Made by a program: the position numbers and the translations under genes. A stretch of DNA of 64,000 bases from Epinephelus fuscoguttatus (Eukaryota > Chordata > Actinopteri > Perciformes > Serranidae): NCBI RefSeq assembly GCF_011397635.1, contig NC_064773.1, positions 6,158,782 to 6,222,781 of the forward strand. Direction: 5' to 3'. The notes beneath the pieces were generated by a model. It was not told the origin of the DNA, searched no databases, and worked only from the letters and a program-made list of their open reading frames with translations. Below are positions 34,701-46,324 of this stretch, piece by piece. The stretch's first letter is position 1. The number at the start of each line of letters is the position of its first letter.

Positions 34701-36637
34701 AAAAGAAAAATCATTGTAGCCATCAGACACAATATTTAGAAACCAGGTCCTGCTATATTAAATAGGTGTTATTTTAAATATGTAATAATGAGCTGAATGT
34801 CACCGTTAGGTTTATGCAAGGTGGACGAGACCCCTAAAGGCTGGTACGTCCAGTACATTGACCCCGAGAGTATCCGCCGCCAAGAGGAGCTGGCGAAGAA
34901 GAAGAAGCATGAAATGGACGATGAAGAGAGGAGCGCCAAGTTCATTGAGGAGCAGGTCCGCAGAGGCCGCGACGGCAAAGAGCCGGACGTGAGTAAAAGG
35001 CAGGAGAGAGTTCAGCTTCGCACATGCTCAGTTTGACTGAATAAAGATCAATAAGAAATATTTTGTTCTGTATTTTGCTCCGTAGGAAACTCCAGTTTAC
35101 ACAGAGCTGAAACGTGAGAGTGAAGAAGAAAAAGGTTTGTTTTGGTTTTTTTACGTTTTTGTTGTCACGTTTCCCTCGTGCATTTCTGTCCACTCAATTT
35201 CACACATTTTTTTCCTGCAGTTGCTTTCAACCTGGGCGCCTCCTGCTCAATCGCTGGCCCCTCCAAATCCAGGTACAGAGCTCTGAGCGTGCTGATAACG
35301 CTGCTGCTGCTAAATCACCAAGCAAGTATAATTCAATAACTTTTGCCTGATATGTCTCCCTGTGTAGCTCCGTCCTGGGTGCTAGCGCCCTCAAAGCAGC
35401 AGCATCGTCCTCAACCAAGAGGAAAGACATTAGCTCAGACACCAGGGGGGAGAAGAAGAAGAAGTCTGCTCTAGAGGAGATCATAGAGGTAGAGAAGATG
35501 GGTTTTGTCTCGTCCTTTCGGTGTGTTTGAGTTCGTATTTACTCCAGCTGTGATGCTGTTTTCGTTTAGATGGAGGAGGAGAAGAAGAAGAAGCAGTCGG
35601 TCAGAACAGATTACTGGCTGCAGCCCAACATCGTGGTCAAAGTCATCACCAAGAGACTGGGAGAGAGGTACCACAAGAAGAAGGCCGTTGTCACGGTAAT
35701 GATGCTTTGCGTTTCCGTGCATGAGGGGAGACGGAAAGAAGATCTCTGCTGCTAATAGCTGTGGATTTGTTTGTGTTTTAGGAGGTGCGAGACAAATATG
35801 GAGCCGTGGTGAAGATGATCGACTCCGGAGACAAACTTAAACTGGACCAGAATCACGTAGAGACGGTCATACCTGCACCAGGTAACCCACCAAAACTCTT
35901 TAACACTTAACTTACAAAAACAGTTCTACAGATTATGGACTTCTCTGTGTTTCTCAGCATCTTGTTGTCGCTCTGTCTGCAGGTAAATGCGTTTTGATCC
36001 TGAACGGTCCGTACAGAGACACGGAGGCTCTGCTGGAGGGAATAGACGAGAAGAACTTCAGCGCTATGCTCACACTCGACTCTGTAAGTACCTCTAGGCT
36101 GCAGGCACATCTGACAGGAACAGTGGCTGTCACATGTCAGTCCATCATCTACTACAACTGGTGGGTCAGGGTCCGAGAGTGGGTCATGGGTCCATTCTGA
36201 ATGGACCGCAAGTGACTCACAAATGTGTTGCGTTTGTAAAACAAACTTTATTTTGAAGTACAGTAAATTTCTGGCGCAGAGCTTTTATTTTGAAGTGCTG
36301 TTTCCTGCTGGAGCCTGAGTAAGTAAGAGTCAGAGTTGTGTGAGAGTTTGTAAACGGAAGTTTTGATAAAGTTTCGCTGATTTCAAACGTGGCCCCCTAT
36401 GACTTCAATTCATTAAGAATTTTCTCTGTTTTTGGATTCTTCGTTCACCAGTAAGGCATGCCAAAAAAAAAAAGTTTTTCCTCGCAAATGAAATGTAACA
36501 CAGGGTGAGTAACTGATACACAAGTAATCATTTTATGGGTGAAGTGCACCTTTAAAGTCTCATCCTCTCTTCTTCAGGGTCCACAGAAGGGGAAGCGAGT
36601 GGACGTCGCCTATGAGGATTTCTCAAAGATGGCCTGA
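31749..36637 (+). CDS. kin: DNA/RNA-binding protein KIN17
   Basis: KIN17 is a conserved nuclear protein that binds curved DNA and RNA and has been linked to replication, repair and RNA processing. Twelve coding exons join in phase: 31749-31862, 31941-32035, 32122-32165, 32247-32369, 34810-34988, 35086-35134, 35221-35272, 35368-35488, 35570-35695, 35782-35881, 35983-36083, 36578-36637. They give 387 residues (human about 393). The zinc finger uses C28, C31, H44 and H50 (WYCQMC ... CHCMSESH) and spans exons 1-2. A winged-helix region follows (about 51-160, with HVHMNSTQWETLTDFTKWLG). A charged KKKK-rich middle precedes the C-terminal SH3-like/KOW part (DYWLQPNIVVKVITKRL, then KYGAVVKMIDSGDKLKLDQ). 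The start MGKADFLSPKAIANRIKSKG is characteristic. Intron 4 (2.4 kb) holds a LINE fragment, an antisense exon-like ORF and a SINE. The gene is convergent with itih2. Confidence 0.97.
32665..32930 (+). mobile_element. LINE 3'-end fragment in kin intron 4
   Basis: Blocks atctgatcaggatcctcctg, cgtcccactggtaggaggcc and cttggccccggataagttga are the reverse-strand counterpart of the LINE at 612-1330, ending in the same TGGATG-type tail. It is 5'-truncated, frameshifted and inactive. Confidence 0.85.
33628..33795 (-). pseudogene. Antisense exon-like ORF, P2RX7-like fish multicopy family N-terminus
   Basis: On the minus strand an ATG at 33,795 opens MAEFLPDFDQLDLDEPFEFD then ERPYLFEPEYRDTELTETEE, followed by a basic/glutamine-rich stretch and a stop. 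The RPYLFEPEY block resembles the first exon of a multicopy fish protein family often annotated as P2X purinoceptor 7-like; this is from memory. No continuation is visible nearby, and related flanking sequence appears near 62,390-62,640. It is probably a dispersed, inactive first-exon copy inside the kin intron. Confidence 0.35.
33949..34139 (+). mobile_element. tRNA-derived SINE (family ii) with 13-bp target-site duplication
   Basis: The head ggtggctaagtggatagagc and a B-box-like cccgggttagactc mark a tRNA-derived SINE. It has a CT-rich middle (33 bp of TCTC) and an A-rich tail. The direct repeat aaacatgtctgaa flanks it exactly (33,936-33,948 and 34,140-34,152). A second copy lies at 57,949-58,138. 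Confidence 0.9.
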
Positions 36638-36770
36638 ACCAACAACCCTCCTGTTCTAACCTCAGGGACTCTACTGTGTCAGAGTTATTCACCTGTACAT
36701 ATCCACACACACCTCACAGTGCACCCCCAGTGAACCATGACAAAGACACACAGCGATGTCATCAATGTTT

Positions 36771-36776
36771 TTTATT
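36771..36776 (-). terminator. Candidate itih2 polyadenylation signal inside the kin 3' UTR
   Basis: This is the first AATAAA on the minus strand after the itih2 stop codon (37,025), about 250 bp downstream. A GU-rich stretch (gctgtgtgtctttgt) follows at a suitable distance. Using it would place the itih2 3' end inside the kin 3' UTR. Confidence 0.6.
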
Positions 36777-36828
36777 TTGTGTTAATATTCAAGGTTATCT
36801 TTAAACTTTCAGATGTAAATTTTGTCCA

Positions 36829-36834
36829 AATAAA
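36829..36834 (+). terminator. kin polyadenylation signal
   Basis: AATAAA lies 192 bp past the kin stop codon and is followed by a GU-rich ctctggtgttctttgtg. Cleavage is expected near 36,845-36,860. Confidence 0.8.
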
Positions 36835-37024
36835 CTCAACAAAAAGTGACTCTGGTGTTCTTTGTGAAAAAAAATTATAATTTTAAAAGAAAAAAAATCA
36901 ACTCAGGAAGTGTGTGTATGCACACAAACACCAGTGGGAAAGAAGAAAAGTCTTCCTCACTCTTTAAATGGGTGTAACAGGAGTTAATAGCAGCGCAGGG
37001 TACTTGGATGTGTCTCTGGGCTGC

Positions 37025-40000
37025 TCAGAGCGGCGGCAGGAAGCTGTTGAGATTTGGGACGATGTAGTGGGTGTAGTGGCCGTCGATGAAGCCCTTCCCA
37101 CTGTTGTGTATGAACCAGCAGTAGATGTTGGAGCCGCGCTTCTTATCCTGCCTGTAGTCCTTCTGCCAGCCCCTAAAACACACACACACACACACACAAG
37201 TTTAAGGTTTTAATAAGAAATGCGTTTGTTTAGAAATCACTTCCAGTAAGAGTTAAGACGTACCTGGTGACGAGCAGCCTGTTGCCCTTCACTTCCATGA
37301 TGGCCTCCTTCTTTAGAGGGTCGAGTCCTTCGCGCACATCGTACACCCTCGCCTCAGGCTCTCTGGAAAACTGCCCTGAGAGATCACACACACATTCTCA
37401 GCTTCACAGGATCAGTAAAAAAGTTAGGTGGAAGTTATACTTGTGCGTTGAACAGACGCCGCACCTAAGGTGACGCAGACCTCCTGTCTGTCTCTGTAAG
37501 CTGAAACCATTTCCCTCAGTGGAAACAAAGCTTTCATTTACTTTAATTTCACAGATAAGAAACAATAAATTGTGAAGACAATAAAGCCTCCACTAAAATA
37601 GCATTTTAAGTCTTGTGTGTGATTTATCCTGGCTTCATATGAGTAGAGGAAAAGTCCGCTAGCTGCTAGGCTAATTTATACAATGTAAAATGCCATAGGC
37701 TTGTGCTAATAACATTAGCATGTTGTATTTGTGGGGAAAATGTGTCCAGATAAAGACAAGTGTTTGTCTGTGAATGCTGTGAGTTATAGTGAAGCTGATT
37801 TGTGTACTTGTGTTTGAAATTGCCTCGTGCCTAGTGTTTTGGAGGTGTTACTGCAGAGTGACACAGACAAGTATAAATGCTCACAACGGTGTAGGCTATG
37901 GCGTAGGGTCTGCTGCACAACTATAAATCCCGCTTTAGGCTGTGGTTCAGTTGGTAAAGTTGGTAACATTAAACAATAACCATCAGTAACACCAGATAAA
38001 GTTACTGTTAATGTTTGATGATTGGTGGAGACGTACCTATGAGTCCATGGACCAGAGGAGAGTACTGGTTGTCGTTGGGAATGTAGATACCGAGGAAGTC
38101 AACGTTGACCGGATGTTTCTTCCACACGCGGTGAAGCAGCACCATCACCTCAATGTTATTATTTATTATGATGGAAACATGAGAGTTCTTCACGATGGCT
38201 ATCCTCACACTGAAACACACAAACATGACAACACGAAATTAAAAAAAGTCTTCTGATGTGAAAGCGGCAGACGCTGTGATTAAAGGTGCAATGGTGGTTA
38301 CCCATCCTGTGTGATCTCGGCTGTGGCCCCCCAGGTGAAGGAGTGGTTGCTCTGGCCATCATTCATGTCGATGCTGTTGGTGCTGACGGTCACGCTGACT
38401 CCATCAGGCTGGTAGTAGACGGAGATGGTGCCGAAGTAGGTGCGCAGTTTGCTTTTGTGGGCCTGCTTAGAGCCAACCAGCTGACCGTTCACCACCAAAC
38501 CTTAAAGAGAAGGAGCAACACATGGCAACGTTACGGTGAAGATTCTCAGTCACCCAGGTCATGGTAATGTTAAGGGTTACATCGCTGGCACCTGGACCTG
38601 CTTAAGTTTCTTGAGAATGTTTCCCGTCTGATCCAAGAGGCTTGAAAACTGATTGTCCTGGATTGTCCCTCTTCCTCTTAGACAGGTGTGTAATGTGTTT
38701 ATTTTATATGAAATACATTGCGAGACGTGGTTTACATCCATATATGAGTTTACACTGTGTCTGTTTTTTAACTTGCTTCCACAACAAATTCACACATTCG
38801 CTAAATTAAGATATTTACAGCACAAGTTGACGGTGCTCATGGAAACACTACCACTTTTGTCCACAGGGTAGCGCCAAAAACAACACAAAATGAAAGCTCC
38901 TTGCAGTTGCTTTAAAGTACAGAGATGTGGTGTTTTACTACACAGTGCAGTCAGATTACCTGTTCCAGTGTCAGACACCAGGTTGAGAATGTGACCAGGT
39001 GTGGAGTCGATGTTGAAGCAGACGTCCATGTTGCTTCTGGGCAGGTGGACGATGAAGTGAGGGTCGTTATCCACTGGGTGAGAAACACTGAGCTCGTCAC
39101 ACATCGAGAACTGTTTACATTCAACACTGCAGCTGGAAGACTGGTCATGATTATATAGAGGTCATCAATGTGTGTGTGTATGTGTGTGTGTTACCTAAGT
39201 TGACCTGTTGAGGCAGGGCCCACTCCTCCGGGCCCTTCGCAGCCTGACTTGGGGGGGCCGTCGTTGTCATCTGGACCCAGGGTGGAGGCTGGTAGACGAC
39301 ACGCACCGGAGCCAGACCAGAGGACGCCGAGCCTCCTCCTCCTCCTCCTACTCCTACTCCTGCACACACACACGACACAGTGTAAAGGTCACCCAGGTGT
39401 CACATCATCACCACTGACATCACTGACTCTAGGTTAGCTGTGATTTAGTTTGTAGTTCGTTTCTTCTGTGCTGCATTTTGGTGTCCTCTATAAAGGTCGA
39501 TATATTAGTGTAAGAAAACCAACCACCTTTAAAAAATCCAGTTTAACCATAACGTCAGCAGATAAAGAGTGTATCGTCTGTCGGGTACCTATGCAGCAGC
39601 CGTGCTTGGGGTCCTTCGGGGAGTCGGCCAGCAGCCTCTCCTTGGCGTCCTCGCTCTCCACCAGCATGGCGGTGAGAGGAGTGACGAACTGATGCTCCAC
39701 GGCCAGACTCATGATCCGCTGTGTGATCTTCCTCTTCTTGACAGCCGTGGTAGCCAGAGACCTGCGGGAGAGACAAGCTGCAGCTGACAAATACTGACAG
39801 TGATGCAAATTACAATCGTATTTCTACAAACATTTAAATGTTTCCTGATAGAAGTGGTATAGAAACCTTGGGCTTATTTCTTCTACGCTCCTGAGCCTCT
39901 CACCTTTCAGAGAGCAGCTGTTTGATGGTGATGTACGCCCACAGTTGTCTGGCAAAGCCTGTGAATGAGTGCTGCTGCTTGGCCAGCTCCATGTCCAGCT

Positions 40001-43000
40001 CCGACATGTCACCTTCTGTCTCCAGGGTGATGTCCAGGCGGGCCTGCAGGATGAGATGAGACAGAGGTCACTGGTAGTCCGGCTTCTTCCCTTCACCCAC
40101 GGCCTTGAAACCTCAGAACTTCTGATTGTAAACATGTTGTCAATGCCTGGATGTGTGTGTGTTATACTCACAGCAGATGCGGTGGTGAAGCTGGTCAGTG
40201 TGCTGCTGTCAGATGGCAGCACCTTCCCGGCCACCACCAGCTCTGAGCCGCTGAAGTATTTATCAAAGCGGTTCTGGGTGACGTCGGACACAGAGTCGTC
40301 TGGGAACTGAATGGTGATTCTCCTCAGCAGAGGAGAGGACACCTGGCTGTAAAACGTCTGCAGGAGGAGAGAAGAAGACGATGTGGTCAATCTTTAAACC
40401 CTGATTTCCTTCACGTCACAATGAAACAACATGTTGTCTGAAACCATTTCCCTCAGTGGAAACAAAGCTTTTATTTACTTCAGTTTCACAGATAAGAAAC
40501 AATAAATTGTGAAGACAATAAAACCTCCACAAAAATAGCATTTTAAGTCTTGTGTGTGATTTATCCTGGCTTCATATGAGTAGAGGAAATCTCCACTAGC
40601 TGCTAGGCTAATTTATACAATGTAAAATGCCATAGGCTTGTGCTAATAACGTTAGCATGTTGTATTTGTTTGGAAAACGTGTTTAGTGTAAGACAGTTGT
40701 TTTGTCAGTGAACCTTGTGAGTTGTAATGGAGCTGAATTTTGTAACGTTACCTTTGTTAAATGCTGCTGTTGTCCCTGGTTTCATATGAGTAGAGGAAAA
40801 GTCCACTAGCTGCTAGGCTAATTTATACAATGTAAAATGCCATAGGCTTGTGCTAATAACATTAGCATGTTGTATTTGTGGGGAAAATGTGTCCAGATAA
40901 AGACAAGTGTTTGTCTGTGAATGCTGCGAGTTATAGTGAAGCTGATTTGTGTACTTGTGTTTGAAACAGTCTCTATTAAGTCATGTTTAATGTGTGTTTA
41001 ATGCGTGTTTGCATAGACCAAATCTTTTGCCTTAGTTACTACTGTTCTGCATCACTGCAAAATATTAGGCCCAACACAGAACACATGTTGCATGGAGCTG
41101 ATTCCACTTTCATAAAGGGACCAAAGATGTTTTTTGATTTAAGTGATGCTGAGTTGTTTGCTGAACGTCATTGTACCCGTAGCTGCTCTGCCGCATCATG
41201 GTTGGCGTAGATCCTCTGAGCCATGCCCCTGTTCTCCATGGCGATACGCTCCAGGAAGTCATAGTCCACATCAAAGCCGATGCCAAGCGAGAAGAGAGAA
41301 AACTCCTCCCTCATCACCCTCTTCACGTTCTTTTGGATGGTGCTCAGCTTGATCTCACCTGCAGAAACCAGCATATCATCTTATTGTGTCAAGAAACCTT
41401 CATCTTGTATTATCTTTGATGCTTTTTTGCTTTTATGTCACAGTTTATTTCTTCCTCTGGTGGATGAGCTGCTAAACCTGACCGCTGAATTTAACTTGCT
41501 CAACAGTCTTACCCACAGTGGGGTCTCCATCAGACACCAGGATGATCATGGAGACGGATCGAGGGTCGATGAGCCCCTGATTGGACGCCCTCACCAGCAT
41601 CTGGACTGCTCTCATCAGAGCCTCATTGATGTTGGTGCCTGGGGTCAAAGGTCAGTAAAATACACTCATCATCACACAGTTTGTGTTTATCAGATTATCA
41701 AAGCAATCAAACTACTCTCTCATACCTCCGTTGGGTTTGATGTTCTGGATGTATCTCTTGGCGTCTGCGATCTGAATGGAGGAGCCGGGGACCAGCTCCT
41801 CGCTCCAGCAGCGTATGTTGTGGTTGAAGTCGATGATGCTGAAGTGGTCATCTATGGTCAGGTCATCCAAAATAGCCTGCATGGCCTCCACCGTCTGTGA
41901 GAGAGGTTTGGATTTAGATGCATTCTGCGGACTGACCACACGGCGGCAGCATTTCACAGAGCAGCTGGTGACAATCACCAACAAACAGGAATGATGCTGG
42001 AGGGGCCAAAGTGCAGAAAAACTTCATGTAAACAACAACTTACTTGCTTCATCTTGACTCCCCACATGGATCCACTGACATCGATGACAAACACAATGTT
42101 TTTAGGGAGAGGGGAGAGGTTGGCGGGGGCGAAGAACTGGACAAAGTGGCCGTCTGAGACCTGGAAGAAACAGACGAGACTTGAAAGATCATCTCCAAAC
42201 TGTTTCTAGCCGTATGTCATATTTAAACAAGTTAAAGTCTGGAAGGGTCTAACGAGTGTCATACCTGTAGCTCTCCTGCATTGCTGTCCCTGGTCACATC
42301 ATAACTGACGGTAAAGACGCCGTCGATAGCGCTGCCGGTGCAGTTGTCACACTTTCTCTGCTGCTGGAGGTTGGGCTTGAAGACGATATGAGCCTGGGGA
42401 CAAAGACACAGTGCATGTTACCACTGCTTAGACATTCAGATGCCTGCCTACACATTAAGGAGATTATTAATATCTCTGTGTGTATATGTTCTTTACATAT
42501 ACCTCAAAAAATACTGAACAGATTTTTGAGAAACTTAAAGATAAAAAATGACTCACTCAGTGTAAAAGTCCTTAGTACAGGCAGGCAGTCCAAAATGCAT
42601 CTGACTGCTAAAAATCCTTTATGAATACATGGATAAACTAATGCATTTAGACTAGAGAGTCTTCATCAGGGTGTAAAATGTATTGGAAACAGGTGTCATG
42701 TGAAGGTCATGTGTCACAGGTCACATGATATATTGGTGTAGCCCTACTAGACAAATAAAACAACACTGACAGAAATTGCAAATGAAAATGACATAAATGT
42801 TTACTCTAATATAATTAACATATTTATCAACAAGAAAAAAGGTTCAATACAAAATAAACAGAAAGAAAACAAGAGTGAAATACAATAAAAATGAACTTGA
42901 ACTCGTGGAGTTGCCCCCTGCTGGCCAGTAGAAAGACTGCAGGTTTAAGGCACTGAATCGGCTTCACGTTTCAGACGTACGTCCACTTCTTTGATACAGT

Positions 43001-46000
43001 CTATGACCTGAGCTTACAGGTGAATTCTCTCAACTCTTGAATTCACTGGATAATTGCAAACAAATTTTAAACAACAGATGTCTTTGAACTCTAAATGATC
43101 TTTCACAACTGGACTGTATTTTACTGTCATGGTGGCACTACAGCAACATATTCCAGACCTTGGAATCATCCCACTCCACAGAGTTGACGGATTCGTCTGG
43201 CATTGTGACACGTAGCAGCAGTTTCTCAGTTAAAATAAAAAACAACCCATGAGCGCTAGGGGGGGAAATGCCATTGTAGGAGTAACATCAATGACTGCTA
43301 CAGATGAGATAGACACTGCTATTGAAGCTGTTCTAAATCCATGTCTTCTCAACATCGGCCAACATCATAGTTCGTTTTGTTTTGCTCCACTCGACTCTTA
43401 AAACTTTGGCAAAACAGGTATGTTGGCATGGCTACGCATGACGTTTGATTTAGGCGGATATGTTGTCTCTAGTGATTGGTTGGAGAATATCAAATCCCCC
43501 TCTCCAATGGAAACCAGTTAGACTGAAGATGGAAACAGAGTGTAACAGCGTGACATATCTATATCAAATATTCGAAATGTAATAAGACCTTGCATCAGGA
43601 TTATTAGACGGACCTTGCCTTTAAAATAAAGACCACAGATATGATGCATTTACATGTCCAGAGTTTAGTGGTTGTGAATCTGACTCACTCAGGATTTTGC
43701 CTAATTGTACAAAGCCCTGAAAATAATTCCAGACAGGAGTCAGGTCTCTCCAAAAATCACTGCACCATCATCCCATCAACACACAGATTTGAAAATTGAC
43801 ATTTCCAAACATTTTCTATCTCTGGTGTCTTCCAGTCTTACCTTGTCTTTGGATGATGTCACTTTGATCAGCCCTTCAAACTGCTCTCCGAGGGTGTTTG
43901 GTGTTTGTACCGTGGAGATTCCCTTTGGCTCAAAGATGTACACATCCACCTACAGAGAGACAGGGTCAGGGGTGACTGCAGGAACATACACAGATATACA
44001 AACACACACATATTCATCATGGTATTCTCACCTGGAACTGTGGCACCAGCCTCCCAGGCTGCAGGTACAGCGAGTGCTCGTAGAAACCCAGCTTCCTGTA
44101 CATCATCTCCTGGTAATGGAGCTCAAACTCGATGTTGCTGCCGGGAGGAACGTGGACTTCTGTCTTAAACGTCTCCATGTCCTGAGAGTTCGCTCTGTAG
44201 CAGAAGTCGCAGAAGCAGAAACATTTCAGTGTGTGTGAAGCTGTCGAGCTCTACAGAGGATTGGACTCCAAGAGGCTGCTCAGTACCTGACGATGCCCGC
44301 CGCCTTCCCTCTGGCTCTGGCCTGGGCGTAAAGGTTCCTCGCCACTGTCTTCTCCTTCACCGAGCCCACGAACGTTATCCCGTTCACATTCCTGCAACAT
44401 AAAAAGAAAAGTTAAAACCCTACAGGCTGTGTTCAGAAGGCTGTTTGGAGTGTGTGTGAAACTGGGCTCACATGGTGAAGTTGGTGATGAAAGCTCGTTT
44501 GGGGATCTGGACGTTGAAGCCGATGCTCTGAGCTTTGGAGCCTGAATTGATCACCGAGCTCCTGACGGTGGTGTGGGCGAATCGGGACGTGATGCGGCTC
44601 TCCACCTTGTAGCTCCTGACGGTGATGTCATCTCCGCGGATTGCCTGTGCGGGTAAAGACAGAACTACTGAGGAGGATATTAAGGTGAGAGAAGGAGGAT
44701 CTGGGTGTTGAGAGCTCAGCAGCTGAGGTGAGTAAGACTCTGGGACATTTTCTTTGACCTGGACCTCTCCATATTTTGGACTCTGCTTCCCTTTCACTTG
44801 GGACTTAATTTTTACCACACCGTTTCCACCCTTATCTTTTGTCTTCATTTCAAACTGTTTCAAATAACTAAAGATCTTAAATGGTGGTACATATATATTC
44901 CTTTATATTTCGGTATACACTGACTATGGATAAGCACCTCATACAACCCCACTTCAGAAGATTCAAACTATTCCTTTAATCTGACTAAGGTGGTCTTGAT
45001 TGCAGCCATGGTACATTTGGCATGGTGTCTTCAGTTTCAAGTCGTCCCAACAATAATATATAAATTACAGTTTTGAAGATTCTGTTGGTAAATTTGGATC
45101 CCTCAGTGTGAGCTTCACGAAATTACAGGGTTGAATCTTTCACAAAGCTTTAATATTTTGACTAATTCAGTGTCATAAAATGTTAACTCCATGGAGGTTT
45201 TGGGATTATTGTGCATAAAACATATAGATTTATTTTTATTCTTTCAGTCGTCTCGACTACTGATTTCGCGGCAGCTTGATGCATTCACTTGAGAAGAAAA
45301 TAATCACTGTTTTTCTGAATTAAAGTCATTATTATCTGAGAATTATGGTATTGTAGCTTTATGAAAAAATTCTGCTCATTTTTCAGAATTAACGAGATCA
45401 GTATTTCAGAATTATGAGGAAAGTTGTTATTTTTAAAAATTTAACTTGGTTTTCTAAATTAATAAAAATTATCTCAGTATTGTGAAAAAAAAAACGTTTT
45501 AATGAAAAAAATCCACTAATTTTTTAAAATTAAGAAAATTATTATCTCGTAATCATGAAAACAGTTTTCACAACAAATTTCTGCTATTTTTTCCAAATTA
45601 AAAAGATTATTTTCTCAGAATTATGAGAGCAGTTTTCATTAAAAGTTGATTCTGTTTTTTCTGAATAAACGAGCTCATAATTTTGAGACAGTAAGCTTTT
45701 TAATTTGGAAAAAATAGTGGAATTAAACCTTTTTTTCATAATACTGAGATAATTTTTATTAATTTAGAAAACCAAGTTGAAAAATTCTGCTTGTTTTTCC
45801 AAGTTAATGAGATTGTTATATAAGAATTGTGAGAAAAGTGTTCATGAAAAAAATTCTTCTTGTTTTTCTGAATTAATAAGATAATTTTTCCATGAATCTT
45901 TTGTCATTATTCTGATAAATGATATTATTAATTCAGAAAAACAAAACATAACTGTTTTCTTTCAGTGAAGCTTTCGTATAAGTTGGTCTGAGACAAATAT

Positions 46001-46271
46001 ATATATATATATTTTTTAAATGTGATAAAACCAGACAATAATGCAGCGACCTGACATGACTGTTCCGCTGATTAAAGACAGACAAGGGAAGCGACGCAGG
46101 ATTAGAGCAGAACAAAGTCAATAACCCGTCAGTCATGGGAATCTCTTCAAACAGCAGCATATTGACTATTAGATAAGGTTAAACTCTGTCACAGTGGAGA
46201 GCGCTCAAACAACAAGCAGAGAGTCATACCTCAAAGTCTTCCTGCTCCTCGCTGGTCAATACCGCTCTCTG

Positions 46272-46324
<53 letters not shown>

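Noticed and set aside
40437-40965. Tandem family Y copies as an alternative itih2 exon
   Set aside because: Frames are interrupted and the sequence matches a dispersed repeat; exons 12 and 13 already join in phase.
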